Positions 34,170 through 42,624 of a stretch of DNA of 64,000 bases are shown piece by piece. The notes under the pieces are model-generated. The model was not told the DNA's origin and did not search any database. It saw only the letters and a program-made list of their open reading frames with translations. The first letter of the stretch is position 1. Each line of letters starts with the position of its first letter. The DNA comes from Rhodopseudomonas julia. GTDB lineage: Bacteria > Pseudomonadota > Alphaproteobacteria > Rhizobiales > Afifellaceae. Location: the NCBI RefSeq assembly GCF_030813515.1, contig NZ_JAUSUK010000001.1:868001-932000 (forward strand), given 5' to 3'. Made by a program: the position numbers and the translations under genes.

Positions 34170-35594
34170 TCAGGCGGAGCGCTTTGAGCCGCCCCGGCCC
34201 GGAACGGCTGTAAAAAGATCGGCGGAGAAAAGATCGCCGGCAAAGGGATCGTCTGCCGGAGGCCTCGGTTTGCAGCCGCGCACGGGCTTGTCCGTGGACG
34301 CGGCTTGCCTCTTTGGCGTCTTTGGCGTCTTGAGCTTCTCGTGCTGCTGCGTCGCCGCCTGCACCTCGCTTTCCCAGCCGAAGATGCTGCGCCCGCCATA
34401 GGCGACCGCATGGCGCATCTCTTCGCCGGTATATTCGGCAAGCGTCGGGCCGTCCGCCACGGTTTCGAGCCGCCTTGCCTCGCGGTCGAGGCGCTTGATC
34501 GCATCGAGCTTGTCGTCCTGGCCGAGCTTTGCCCGATCGACGGCCCGCCGCATGACGCGGATCGTCTCGTCATAGACTTTTGTGGGCACCGGAAAGGGAT
34601 GCCGGTCCTTGCCGCCATGGGCGAGCGAGAAGCGGGCCGGGTCGGTGAAGCGGCAGGGCGCGCCATGCATCACTTCCGCGACCATGGCGAGCGAGCGGAC
34701 CGTGCGGGCACCGACGCCCGGCGTCAGGAGCAGCTCGGAAAAATCCTGCGGCCCGCATTCGGCGGCGGCGGCGAGCGCCCCATGCAGGCGCCGGCTCACC
34801 ACGTCCTTGGGGCGCACATCGTGGTGCGCGGGCATCGTCAGATGTGGCAGAAGCGGCGCCTCTTCCTCCGGCGCGGGCTCGGGCCTGCCGTCGAGGGCGG
34901 CAAATTCGCGAACGATGCCGGTGACGCCGACATCGCGCAGAAGATCGATCTGGCGCTCGCGCGAGGCGGCCGCGCGATGGTCGGCGAGATTGACGATTCT
35001 GCCCTGATTGCGGCCTTCGATCGCCGCATGCGGCGCATCGACGAAACTTGTCAGATCTTCCGACAGCCAGTGATAGCGGCGGGCAAGCCGCGTCTCGCCG
35101 TTCATCCCCTGCTGGATCACCACCCATTTGCCATCATCGGTGACGATGAAACCGTGCAGATAGAGGTCGAATCCGTCCTGCAGCGCGGCGCTGTCGACCT
35201 TGGCGACGAGGCGGCTCGCGCGGGCAAGCGCCGTCCCGTCGAAACCGACACGTCCGCCGATCGAAACGAGTTCGTCGGGGGTCTTGCGCGAATGCCGGCC
35301 GCGCCCGCCGCAGACATGCAGCCCGAGCTCGCCCGAGAGCGGCGCGAGACCGCGCTTCAAGGCACCGATCACGGAGGTGGTGATGCCGGAAGAATGCCAG
35401 TCCATGCCCATGACGGCGCCGAAGGACTGAAACCAGAAGGGATGGGAAAGGCGGCGCAGGAATTCGTCGCGGCCGTAATGGTGGACGATCGCCTCCGTCA
35501 TCACCGTGCCGAGCGCCGTCATCCTTTGCCCGAGCCAGGCCGGGACACGGCCATTGTGAAGCGGCAGATCGGCACTGCCGGCGCGTCGGACCAT
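34170..35594 (-). CDS. DUF763 domain-containing protein
   Basis: A 474-aa protein matching DUF763. It starts R-R-A-G-S-A-D-L-P-L-H-N-G-R-V-P-x-W-L, the family signature, followed by G-x-D-W-H-S-S-G-I-T-T-S, L-H-V-C-G-G-R-G, and a central helix-hairpin-helix-like L-L-L-T-P-G-V-G-A-R-T-V-R-S-L-A. The C-terminal 60 residues are a low-complexity Lys/Pro/Asp-rich tail. ATG 35594 is preferred over the TTG one codon upstream. The HhH suggests nucleic-acid binding but no function is established. It is convergent with the peptide maturase gene, with a 25-bp gap. Confidence 0.88.
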   Translation of the reverse strand: MVRRAGSADLPLHNGRVPAWLGQRMTALGTVMTEAIVHHYGRDEFLRRLSHPFWFQSFGAVMGMDWHSSGITTSVIGALKRGLAPLSGELGLHVCGGRGRHSRKTPDELVSIGGRVGFDGTALARASRLVAKVDSAALQDGFDLYLHGFIVTDDGKWVVIQQGMNGETRLARRYHWLSEDLTSFVDAPHAAIEGRNQGRIVNLADHRAAASRERQIDLLRDVGVTGIVREFAALDGRPEPAPEEEAPLLPHLTMPAHHDVRPKDVVSRRLHGALAAAAECGPQDFSELLLTPGVGARTVRSLAMVAEVMHGAPCRFTDPARFSLAHGGKDRHPFPVPTKVYDETIRVMRRAVDRAKLGQDDKLDAIKRLDREARRLETVADGPTLAEYTGEEMRHAVAYGGRSIFGWESEVQAATQQHEKLKTPKTPKRQAASTDKPVRGCKPRPPADDPFAGDLFSADLFTAVPGRGGSKRSA

Positions 35595-35681
35595 CAAAGG
35601 CTCCGTCAGGAACGAAAGAGGAACTTATCTAGCATGTGGGCCGCGGCGTGCCTACCGCCTCATCCCGCAACTGGAACGCGC

Positions 35682-36155
35682 TCAGGCAATCAGCGACACC
35701 GCCTTGGCGCCAAGGGCTTTGAGCGCATCGGCGGGGGCAAGCTCCACCATGACGCCGCGCTGGCCGCCATTGATGATGACCTCTTCATGCGCCAGCGCCG
35801 CCTCTTCGATCGCGGCCGGCACCTTGCGCTTCTGACCGAAGGGGCTGATGCCGCCGACATGAAAGCCGGTCAGCCGCTCCGCCGCCTCCGGCTTCATCAT
35901 CTCCGCATGCTTGCCGCCGAAGGCCGCCGCGACCTTCTTCATGCTGAGCTCGCGGTCGGAGGGAATGACGGTGCAGACGGGCTTGCCATCGACCTCCACC
36001 ATCAGCGTCTTCAGGACGCGCTCGGGAGCCGCACCGATCGCCTCGGCCGCCTGCAGGCCGATGCGGGCCGCATCGGGATGATATTCGTAAAGATGCACGG
36101 AGAAGGCGACGCCCGCCCGCTTCAGGGCCAGCGTCGCCTGGGTGGTCTTGGACAT
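35682..36155 (-). CDS. ybaK: Cys-tRNA(Pro)/Cys-tRNA(Cys) deacylase YbaK
   Basis: A 157-aa YbaK-family trans-editing protein that hydrolyses mischarged Cys-tRNA(Pro). The N-terminus K-T-T-Q-A-T-L-A-L-K-R-A-G, the central V-L-K-T-L-M-V-E-V-D-G (with the catalytic Lys), L-S-M-K-K-V-A-A-A-F-G and the loop G-x-x-V-G-G-I-S-P-F-G-Q-K are all typical. Length is normal. It lies apart from its neighbours and is probably monocistronic. Confidence 0.93.
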   Translation of the reverse strand: MSKTTQATLALKRAGVAFSVHLYEYHPDAARIGLQAAEAIGAAPERVLKTLMVEVDGKPVCTVIPSDRELSMKKVAAAFGGKHAEMMKPEAAERLTGFHVGGISPFGQKRKVPAAIEEAALAHEEVIINGGQRGVMVELAPADALKALGAKAVSLIA

Positions 36156-36375
36156 GCGCTTTCTATAATCCCTCCGCAGGGCTCAGTCAGCACCATCGAG
36201 ACCCTACGAAGGGACATAGCTGCAAGGCTTGCGAGAGGCGCCCGGCTGGTGGATAGGGCGGGGTCCGAGGCGTCAGACATCGCGGCCCAGGCAATCTCCG
36301 CGCCGGGCATCCAGGCGACGTCCGAATTCATGCGGCAGGCATCCCCGCCGCGGCAGAAAAACAGAGGAAACCGGC

Positions 36376-37749
36376 ATGGGCGGCAGGCTCACTTTGGAGG
36401 AATTGAGGGCCCTTGCTGCGGCCGGCGAGATCGACACGGTCTTGTCCGCGCAGATCGACATGCAGGGGCGCCTCATGGGCAAGCGCTTTCATGTCGACTT
36501 CTTCCTCGACAACGCCTGGAAGGAGAGCCGCTCCTGCAGCTACCTGCAGGCGACCGACCTCGAAATGACCACGGTCGAGGGCTACAAATCGGTGAACTGG
36601 GTGACCGGCTACGGCGATTACGTCATGAGGCCGGATCTCGCGACCCTCAGGCGGGTGCCCTGGCTCGAAGCGACCGCTCTCGTCATCTGCGACGTCCTCG
36701 ATCCGCAAACCTTGGAAGAGGTGCCGCATTCGCCGCGCGCGCTGTTGAAGAAGCAGCTGAAACGCCTGGAAGCGATGGGCTTTCGCGCCATGACCGCCTC
36801 GGAGCTGGAATTCTTCATGTTCCGGGAGAGCTATGAGGAGGCGGAAGCGGCCGCCTTCCAGAAGCTCAATACCTTCAGCGCCTATAATGGCGACTACAAC
36901 ATCTTCCAGAGTTCCAAGGAGGAAGATGTCATGCGCGCCATCCGCAACGGCCTCGCCGGCACCGACGTGCCGGTGGAAGCGACCAAGGGCGAGGCGGATG
37001 CCGGCCAGGGCGAAATCAACGTCCGCTATTCAGACGCGCTGACGATGGCCGACCGCCACGCCATCATCAAGAATGCGGTCAAGGAGATCGCCTGGCAGAA
37101 GGGCCGCGCCATCACCTTCATGGCGAAATGGGACACCGACCATGCCGGCAATTCTTCCCACATCCATCAATCGCTGACGAGTTTGTCGGGCGAGCCCGTC
37201 TTCTTCGACCCGGATGGCGAACACGGCATGTCGAAGACGATGCGCGCCTATGTGGCGGGCCTCCTCGCCCATAGCCGCGAGATCACCTATTTCCTCGCGC
37301 CTTACGTCAATTCCTACAAGCGCTTCACGGCCGGCACGTTCGCTCCGACCCGGGTCTTGTGGTCGCTCGACAACCGCACCGCCGGCTACCGTCTGTGCGG
37401 CGAAAACGGCAAGGCGATCCGCATCGAATGCCGGATCGGCGGGGCCGATCTCAATCCTCACCTCGCTTTCGCGGCCCTGATCGCCGCCGGGATCGACGGC
37501 ATCGAAAAGGATATGCCGCTCGAAGAGGTGTTTCTGGGCGACGCCTACAGCGCCGACGACCGCGCGGACCGCGACGTCCCGAAGACGCTGCGCGAGGCGA
37601 TTGCAGCCCTTGAAGGCTCATCGATGCTGCGCGAGGCTTTTGGCGAGGAGGTGATTGCGCATTACCTCCATTGCGCGCGCTGGGAGCAGCACGAGGCCGA
37701 CCGCATTGTCACCGATTTCGATCGCCGCCGCGGCTTCGAACGTGCCTGA
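36376..37749 (+). CDS. Glutamine synthetase family protein (second paralogue)
   Basis: A 457-aa glutamine synthetase-fold ligase. Landmarks include A-S-E-L-E-F-F-M-F near residue 140 (metal Glu), A-D-A-G-Q-G-E-I-N-V, a nucleotide-loop H-I-H-Q-S in place of H-x-N-Q-S, Y-K-R-F-T-A-G-T-F-A-P-T and the late R-I-E-C-R-I-G-G-A-D-L-N-P-H. These match the rhizobial GlnT/GlnIII-like branch more than GlnA, and the protein may ligate glutamate to an amine other than ammonia. ATG 36376 has GAGGA seven bases upstream; the longer open frame before it is not coding-like. No adjacent gene reveals the substrate. Confidence 0.82.
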   Translation: MGGRLTLEELRALAAAGEIDTVLSAQIDMQGRLMGKRFHVDFFLDNAWKESRSCSYLQATDLEMTTVEGYKSVNWVTGYGDYVMRPDLATLRRVPWLEATALVICDVLDPQTLEEVPHSPRALLKKQLKRLEAMGFRAMTASELEFFMFRESYEEAEAAAFQKLNTFSAYNGDYNIFQSSKEEDVMRAIRNGLAGTDVPVEATKGEADAGQGEINVRYSDALTMADRHAIIKNAVKEIAWQKGRAITFMAKWDTDHAGNSSHIHQSLTSLSGEPVFFDPDGEHGMSKTMRAYVAGLLAHSREITYFLAPYVNSYKRFTAGTFAPTRVLWSLDNRTAGYRLCGENGKAIRIECRIGGADLNPHLAFAALIAAGIDGIEKDMPLEEVFLGDAYSADDRADRDVPKTLREAIAALEGSSMLREAFGEEVIAHYLHCARWEQHEADRIVTDFDRRRGFERA

Positions 37750-37755
37750 GGGCGT

Positions 37756-37776
37756 GCCGGCCTTTCGGCGGCCGGC
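37756..37776. terminator. Bidirectional terminator-like hairpin
   Basis: GCCGGCC (37756-37762) pairs perfectly with GGCCGGC (37770-37776) across a 7-nt loop, exactly in the 30-bp gap between the convergent glutamine-synthetase-like and HutW genes. There is no T run, so the call rests on position and stem strength. Confidence 0.4.
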
Positions 37777-37779
37777 GCG

Positions 37780-39162
37780 TCATCCGCCCGCCGTCTCGGC
37801 CTCGCACAATTGCGCCTGAAGCCATTCCAACAGGTTCTGCGTCAGCGTCACCTGCCAGAAGCAGCCGGCGAGCGTCAGGCGGAGCCGGCTCTTGTCCGCC
37901 TCGACCAGTCCCGCCCGTTGCCATTGCGCGAAGAGGGGCGCGAGCACGACATCGCCTTGAAGCCCGGCACGGCGTTCAAGCTGCGCCGACAACCAGGCGA
38001 CGTTGAGCCGCCCGAGCTCCATCTCGCTCTTGATCAGACTGAAGAGGTCGTGGTTCTCCGGCTGCCGCGTCAGCCGTCCGACGACGCAATGGCCCGCGGA
38101 GATCGCCTCCTGATAGGCGCGCAGATCATCGTCGATGCCATAGGAATAACCGCCGAGAGAGCCTCCGGCCCCGGCGCCGAACGCCAGGCATTCCGCTCCC
38201 GATTTGACGGCGTGGTTGTAGATGTTGCGCTCGCGTTCGCCCTGCCGCCAATGCGTCGTGGAGATCGAATGCCAGCCCGCCCGCTCGAAAACCTCGCTCG
38301 CTTCGGCATAAAAGAGGCCGAACTCGGCGCGGTCCATCGGCGGAAATTTGCCCTTGTCGATCGCGGCCCGCAGCGGCGCATGTGGAATGAGCTTCAACGA
38401 ATAGACATCCGCCCCGTCGAGACCGATGGCGATCGCCGTCTCCACGTCGTTGCGAAAAGCCTCGAGCGTCTGGCCGGGCAGGCCGTAAATGAGATCGACG
38501 ACGATCGCACCGCCATCGGCTTTCACCAGGCTGTCGAGAAACGCGATCAGCTCCTCGCGCGAGGCACGCCGGCCGAGCGAGCGGCGAAGGCGCGTGTCGA
38601 AGGTCTGGACGCCCAGAGAGACACGGTTGGCGCCGGCCTCGAAAATCGCCGCGATCTTGTCAGCATCGAAGCTGCGAGGCCGCCCCTCCACCGTGATCTC
38701 GCAATCGGGCGACAACGGCAGATATTCCCGCACCGCGGCGATCAGCCGGGAAAGATCGGGGGCTGAGAGCACCGTCGGCGTGCCGCCGCCGAAATAGACG
38801 GCGTCGAGCACGCCTTCCGCCTGATAGGGCAGATCGGCATCGCGCTTCAAATGCGCAATCAGCGCGTCGACATAAGCGGGGCCGGCCTCCGGTCTCCAGG
38901 CGTTCTGATAGAAGCCGCAGAACAGGCAATGGTTCTCGCAAAACGGTACGTGCAGATAGGCGACGCCGTTGCGGGCGCGCGGCCGGCGGGTGAGCTCCTG
39001 CCACGTGGCCTCCCGGCTCTCCTCCGGCACCATCTGCGCGCCGAAGGAGGGATGCACCACACGCTTCGTGCCAAAGGCGTTGCGCAGCGGCGTGCCGTCT
39101 TCGGCGGCGAAGAATTCCTGCATGCGCCGCGCAGCCGGCGGCGTGATCTGAGCGCTCTCCAT
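37780..39162 (-). CDS. hutW: Heme utilization radical SAM protein ChuW/HutW
   Basis: A 460-aa HemN-like radical SAM protein. The cluster motif C-E-N-H-C-L-F-C has Cys75, Cys79 and Cys82, followed by Y-F-G-G-G-T-P-T and N-R-V-S-L-G-V-Q-T-F-D. ChuW/HutW enzymes open heme anaerobically to release iron in a radical methyltransferase reaction. The heme receptor next to it and the Hmu transporter support that assignment over coproporphyrinogen dehydrogenase or HemW. It lies downstream of the receptor on the same strand, with a strong hairpin between them. Confidence 0.85.
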   Translation of the reverse strand: MESAQITPPAARRMQEFFAAEDGTPLRNAFGTKRVVHPSFGAQMVPEESREATWQELTRRPRARNGVAYLHVPFCENHCLFCGFYQNAWRPEAGPAYVDALIAHLKRDADLPYQAEGVLDAVYFGGGTPTVLSAPDLSRLIAAVREYLPLSPDCEITVEGRPRSFDADKIAAIFEAGANRVSLGVQTFDTRLRRSLGRRASREELIAFLDSLVKADGGAIVVDLIYGLPGQTLEAFRNDVETAIAIGLDGADVYSLKLIPHAPLRAAIDKGKFPPMDRAEFGLFYAEASEVFERAGWHSISTTHWRQGERERNIYNHAVKSGAECLAFGAGAGGSLGGYSYGIDDDLRAYQEAISAGHCVVGRLTRQPENHDLFSLIKSEMELGRLNVAWLSAQLERRAGLQGDVVLAPLFAQWQRAGLVEADKSRLRLTLAGCFWQVTLTQNLLEWLQAQLCEAETAGG

Positions 39163-39207
39163 CTCTGCCCCCCAATTCTCGTCTTTGCGACCGCTGAAAG
39201 CGGCCGC

Positions 39208-39249
39208 GGAAGCCCACGGGGATGAGCCTCACCGTCCCCGTGGGCTTCC
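39208..39249 (-). terminator. Strong hairpin between heme receptor and hutW
   Basis: A perfect 15-bp stem (GGAAGCCCACGGGGA with TCCCCGTGGGCTTCC) encloses a 12-nt loop, 26 bp after the receptor gene on the minus strand. No T run follows, so it may act as a partial terminator or RNA-stabilising stem that lowers hutW expression relative to the receptor. Confidence 0.55.
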
Positions 39250-39275
39250 TCTGGCCGGCGGACTGGCCGTCCGAG

Positions 39276-41468
39276 TCAGCCGCCGAAACGCAATGTGGCG
39301 CCGAGCTTCACACTCAAACCGGGCTCGTAGACGACCGACGTCGTGGTCGCGTTGAGCGGGTTGGCGTAGCGCACATCGAAAAGGTTCTCCGCGCGCAGGC
39401 TGGCGCGGAAATTCTCGTTCACGTCGTAGCGCGCGAAGGCGTTCACGAGCGTGTAATCCTTGGCGTATTCCGCCCCGTCCGGGGCGATGTTGTGCTCCAC
39501 CTCGCCACCGAAGCTGAGGCGCTGTTCGAGGAGGCGGAAGCCGAGCGAGCCGCCGAGCTGCGACGCCGGAATGGAGACGATATCCTCCTTGACCCCATCC
39601 GCCTTGCGCCAGCCGTCGATGATGGAGGCCGTCAGGCCGCCGAAAATCCAGCCGGCATCGTAGGCCGCTTCAAGCTCGAAGCCGTGCAGCCGCGCCTCGG
39701 CGAAGTTCTGGTACTGGAAGCAGATCGGCGCATAGGTCGGGCTGCCCAACAAATCCGGCCGCAACGGACAGCCGCTCGTCGGATCGAAGGCCGACAGCGT
39801 CTGCCCGTCGATGAAATCGTCGACGTCGTTGTTGAAATAGGCGGCCTTCAGGCGCAGCCGATCGTCGGCGACAAAGAGCGAATCGCGCCGATAGTTGACG
39901 CCGAATTCCCAGGTCTTGCCGGTCTCCGGGCGCAGATCGGCATTGGGCAGGAAGGGAAAGGCGACGCCGGAGGGATGCAGCCCACTGATCAGGGTCTCCG
40001 TCGTCGTCGGCGAGCGGTAGCCTTCCGCGTAGGTGCCGTAGACCTGCAGCCCGCCGAGGACCGGCCCTTCGAAGGGCGAGACGCCAACGGTCAGGCGCGG
40101 CGACAGCCGGTCGCCGTCGCTGTCGACATCCGTGCCGTCGAGTTCATAGCTGTCATAACGCAGGGCGCCGATGACCTCGAACCAGTGCCAGGTGAGCTTG
40201 TCCTGGACATAGGCACCCCACACCTTGCGGTCGCCCGACGGCGTATAGACATCGCTGCCGCCGAGCGGGCTCGATGTCGTCACCTCGTCTTTCAGCCAGT
40301 CGCCGCCATAGGTGAGCTCGTGCGCGAGCGCACCGGTGTCGAAGCGCGACGTGTTCCACAGATCGATCCCGTAGGTGTCGAGATCGTAGGTGGTCTTGGA
40401 GCCCGCCGGAACGTTGATCACCTCGCCCGTCACGGGATCGAACTGGCGCACATCCGTCAGATATTCCTGGTCCAGCTTCGCCTGGTTCCAGGAGCCGTTG
40501 ATGTGGAGGTCGATCCAGGGATTGTCCGGGTCGTCGAGCGCGTAGCGCGCCGTCAGCGTGTTCTGCGTCAGATCGAGATCGGAGGCGCCGGATCGTTCCT
40601 CCCAGCCGTCGTCGGTGCCGATCCAGCCGAGACGCAATTCGCTGTAATCGTTCGGGCGGATGCTCGTCTTCAGCATGCCGCTCAAGACGTCGAAGCCGGT
40701 GCCCGACACCTCGTCGCCATGGCCGTCGTCATATTCGGAATAGTCGCGCCAGACGAGATTGCCGAGAACGTCGATATTGTCGTTGATGCGGGCGGCCCCC
40801 GTCCCGCTCATCGTCCAGCCATTGCCGTTCGTCTCGTACTGGCCGGTGAAGGAAATGGCGTATCGCTCCCATTCCTTCAGGAAATCGCGCGCATCCTTGG
40901 TCTCGAACATGACGACGCCGCCGATCGCGCCGGAGCCATAGGTGTTGGCGACGGGGCCGCGGACGACATCGACCTGCTTCACCAGCATCGGGTCGATCCA
41001 AAACGTGCTCTGCGTGCCGTGTCCTGAGCGCTGGAAATCCTGGCGCGCCCCATCGACGATGACGGCGACGCGGCCGAAATCCTGAAGACCGCGAATGTTC
41101 ACCGAAGAGCTCAAGCGGCTCGAATCGGCCTGGACGGCAACACCCGGCACGCCTTGCAGCATTTCGAGCGGCGTCGTCGCCATCTTGCGATCGAGCTCTT
41201 CCTGGCCGAGCCGGCTCACCGATGCCATCGTTTCGATGGCGCTTTCGCCGGTGCGGCTGATGACGGTGATTTCGTCGAGCGTCGTCACCTTCGGCTGGGC
41301 CTCCTGGGAAGCCTCGGAGGCGTCACGCTCTGTGACCGCCGCCTCCTGCGCAAAGCCCGGAGCGGACAGCGCCAGGGACGCGGCACTGGCCAGCAATGCG
41401 CCATGCCATTTCGGCCGATATCCCCAGCCACGCCTTCCGCCCTCATCCTCACGCCTACCCCAGCCCAT
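39276..41468 (-). CDS. TonB-dependent heme/hemoglobin receptor
   Basis: A 730-aa outer-membrane receptor. After a basic N-terminus and a Sec signal ending near A-P-G-F-A-Q comes a TonB-box-like stretch (L-D-E-I-T-V-I), the plug domain (L-E-M-L-Q-G-V-P-G-V, N-I-R-G-L-Q-D-F-G-R-V, R-G-P-V-A-N-T-Y-G-S-G-A-I-G-G) and a 22-strand-type barrel ending in F. The plug matches heme receptors such as HmuR/BhuA. ATG 41468 has AGAGGAG upstream. The iron box lies 42 bp upstream, shared with the divergent hmuTUV genes. Confidence 0.9.
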   Translation of the reverse strand: MGWGRREDEGGRRGWGYRPKWHGALLASAASLALSAPGFAQEAAVTERDASEASQEAQPKVTTLDEITVISRTGESAIETMASVSRLGQEELDRKMATTPLEMLQGVPGVAVQADSSRLSSSVNIRGLQDFGRVAVIVDGARQDFQRSGHGTQSTFWIDPMLVKQVDVVRGPVANTYGSGAIGGVVMFETKDARDFLKEWERYAISFTGQYETNGNGWTMSGTGAARINDNIDVLGNLVWRDYSEYDDGHGDEVSGTGFDVLSGMLKTSIRPNDYSELRLGWIGTDDGWEERSGASDLDLTQNTLTARYALDDPDNPWIDLHINGSWNQAKLDQEYLTDVRQFDPVTGEVINVPAGSKTTYDLDTYGIDLWNTSRFDTGALAHELTYGGDWLKDEVTTSSPLGGSDVYTPSGDRKVWGAYVQDKLTWHWFEVIGALRYDSYELDGTDVDSDGDRLSPRLTVGVSPFEGPVLGGLQVYGTYAEGYRSPTTTETLISGLHPSGVAFPFLPNADLRPETGKTWEFGVNYRRDSLFVADDRLRLKAAYFNNDVDDFIDGQTLSAFDPTSGCPLRPDLLGSPTYAPICFQYQNFAEARLHGFELEAAYDAGWIFGGLTASIIDGWRKADGVKEDIVSIPASQLGGSLGFRLLEQRLSFGGEVEHNIAPDGAEYAKDYTLVNAFARYDVNENFRASLRAENLFDVRYANPLNATTTSVVYEPGLSVKLGATLRFGG

Positions 41469-41509
41469 GCCCTGCTCCTCTTGCGGTCGGTGACGCCCGC
41501 GTTAAAACA

Positions 41510-41531
41510 TGACTTTTCATGTCATATATGA
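41510..41531. promoter_or_regulatory. Iron-responsive box (RirA/IRO-like) between heme receptor and hmuTUV
   Basis: TGA-N9-TCA (TGACTTTTCATGTCA, 41510-41524) matches the RirA iron-responsive operator consensus of rhizobia. It merges into the perfect palindrome TCATATATGA (41522-41531). An ACATGA/TCATGT inverted repeat (41507-41522) overlaps it. The position, between divergent heme uptake genes, suits control of both promoters. A very similar block lies upstream of the feo operon. Confidence 0.65.
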
Positions 41532-41620
41532 GCTGCGTAGAAAGTCTGATTTTTTTTGTCAACATTCTTTGGCAAGGAAGTTAGGATGCCCACCAACATT
41601 GAACGGGTTTGAGGACGGCC

Positions 41621-42613
41621 ATGACGGAAAGGACACGGACCGGATCGGCAAGATGCGGATCGGCAAGATACGAATCAGACAGTCGGGGCGAGCGCACATC
41701 AGCGAGAGGACACACGAAAGCCCGCGCTCTGGTGGTTGCCCTTCTCGGCGTCGCTCTCTTTGCCACGGCCCCGGCCGCTGCTGCACAGGACACGGCGAGC
41801 GCACAAAAGCAGGCGGCTTTCGCTCCCGACGCGTCGCTCGTCGCCATCGGCGGATCGATCACCGAGATCGTCTATGCGCTCGGTGAGGAAGATCGGCTCG
41901 TCGCGCGTGACACGACCAGCACCTGGCCTGAGGCGGCCAAAGCCCTTCCCGATGTCGGCTATATGCGCCAGCTCGCCCCTGAAGGCGTTCTCTCCGTCAA
42001 TCCGGGCGGCATCCTCGCCATCGAAGGCAGCGGCCCGCCCGACGCCGTGCACGTCTTGAAGGAATCCGGCGTGCCCTTCGTCACCATCGACGAAGGCTAT
42101 GACCGCGACAGCGTGCTGGCCAAGATCCGTGAGGTGGGGGAAGCGCTCGGCGCCGAAGAACAGGCTCAGGCGCTTTCCGATGAAGTCGCCGCCGAGTTCG
42201 ATGCACTTGAAGAAGAGACCGCGGCCGTTTCCTCGCCCAAGCGCGTCCTGTTCCTCCTCTCCATGCAGGGCGGAAAACTCCTCGCCGCCGGAACGGGCAC
42301 GGCCGCCGATGCGATGATCCAGCTTTCCGGCGGCGAAAACGCCATCTCCGGCTACGAGGGCTACAAGGCGCTGTCCGAAGAGGCCGTCCTCGATGCGGCG
42401 CCGGATGCGGTCCTGATGATGGCGCAGGGCGCAAGCCACGGCATCGGCACCGATCAGGTCTTCGCCAATCCGGCCCTCGCCGCGACACCGGCGGGCGAGG
42501 CAAAAAATCTCATCCGCATGGACGGGCTCTATCTTCTCGGCTTCGGTCCCCGTGCGGCCTCGGCCGCCCGCGAGCTGCACCAGGCGCTCTACGGCGCACC
42601 GGCGTCTCACTGA
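41621..42613 (+). CDS. hmuT: Hemin ABC transporter substrate-binding protein HmuT
   Basis: A 330-aa periplasmic binding protein of the heme/siderophore class with a single backbone helix. A long basic N-region (about 38 residues) precedes the Sec core A-L-V-V-A-L-L-G-V-A-L-F-A and cleavage after A-A-A-A-Q. The mature part shows S-I-T-E-I-V-Y-A-L-G and V-G-Y-M-R-Q-L-A-P-E-G-V-L-S, typical of HmuT. ATG 41621 has GAGGA five bases before it. The N-region contains a 15-bp in-frame tandem duplication. It starts the hmuTUV operon. Confidence 0.9.
   Translation: MTERTRTGSARCGSARYESDSRGERTSARGHTKARALVVALLGVALFATAPAAAAQDTASAQKQAAFAPDASLVAIGGSITEIVYALGEEDRLVARDTTSTWPEAAKALPDVGYMRQLAPEGVLSVNPGGILAIEGSGPPDAVHVLKESGVPFVTIDEGYDRDSVLAKIREVGEALGAEEQAQALSDEVAAEFDALEEETAAVSSPKRVLFLLSMQGGKLLAAGTGTAADAMIQLSGGENAISGYEGYKALSEEAVLDAAPDAVLMMAQGASHGIGTDQVFANPALAATPAGEAKNLIRMDGLYLLGFGPRAASAARELHQALYGAPASH
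41641..41670. repeat. 15-bp in-frame tandem duplication in hmuT
   Basis: Two adjacent copies of CGGATCGGCAAGAT plus one base (G at 41655, A at 41670) give a repeated five-codon unit (G-S-A-R-C / G-S-A-R-Y) in the signal peptide N-region. The single mismatch suggests a recent slippage event. Confidence 0.85.
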
Positions 42614-42624
42614 AGGCGCCGGCC

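Noticed and set aside
34305-36836. An 843-codon plus-strand open frame across DUF763 and ybaK
   Set aside because: It runs antisense to two recognised genes and out of frame into the glutamine-synthetase-like gene, without coding features.
37780-39162. Coproporphyrinogen dehydrogenase HemN or HemW
   Set aside because: The radical SAM core is shared, but the linkage with heme receptor and transporter and the overall length fit ChuW/HutW better.
39222-41027. A 601-codon plus-strand open frame opposite the TonB receptor
   Set aside because: The receptor on the minus strand has signal peptide, plug and barrel; the opposite frame is a compositional shadow.
41469-41620. Irr ICE box or classical Fur box in the heme divergon
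   Set aside because: No TTTAGAA-N-TTCTAAA or 19-bp Fur-like palindrome was seen; TGA-N9-TCA fits better.
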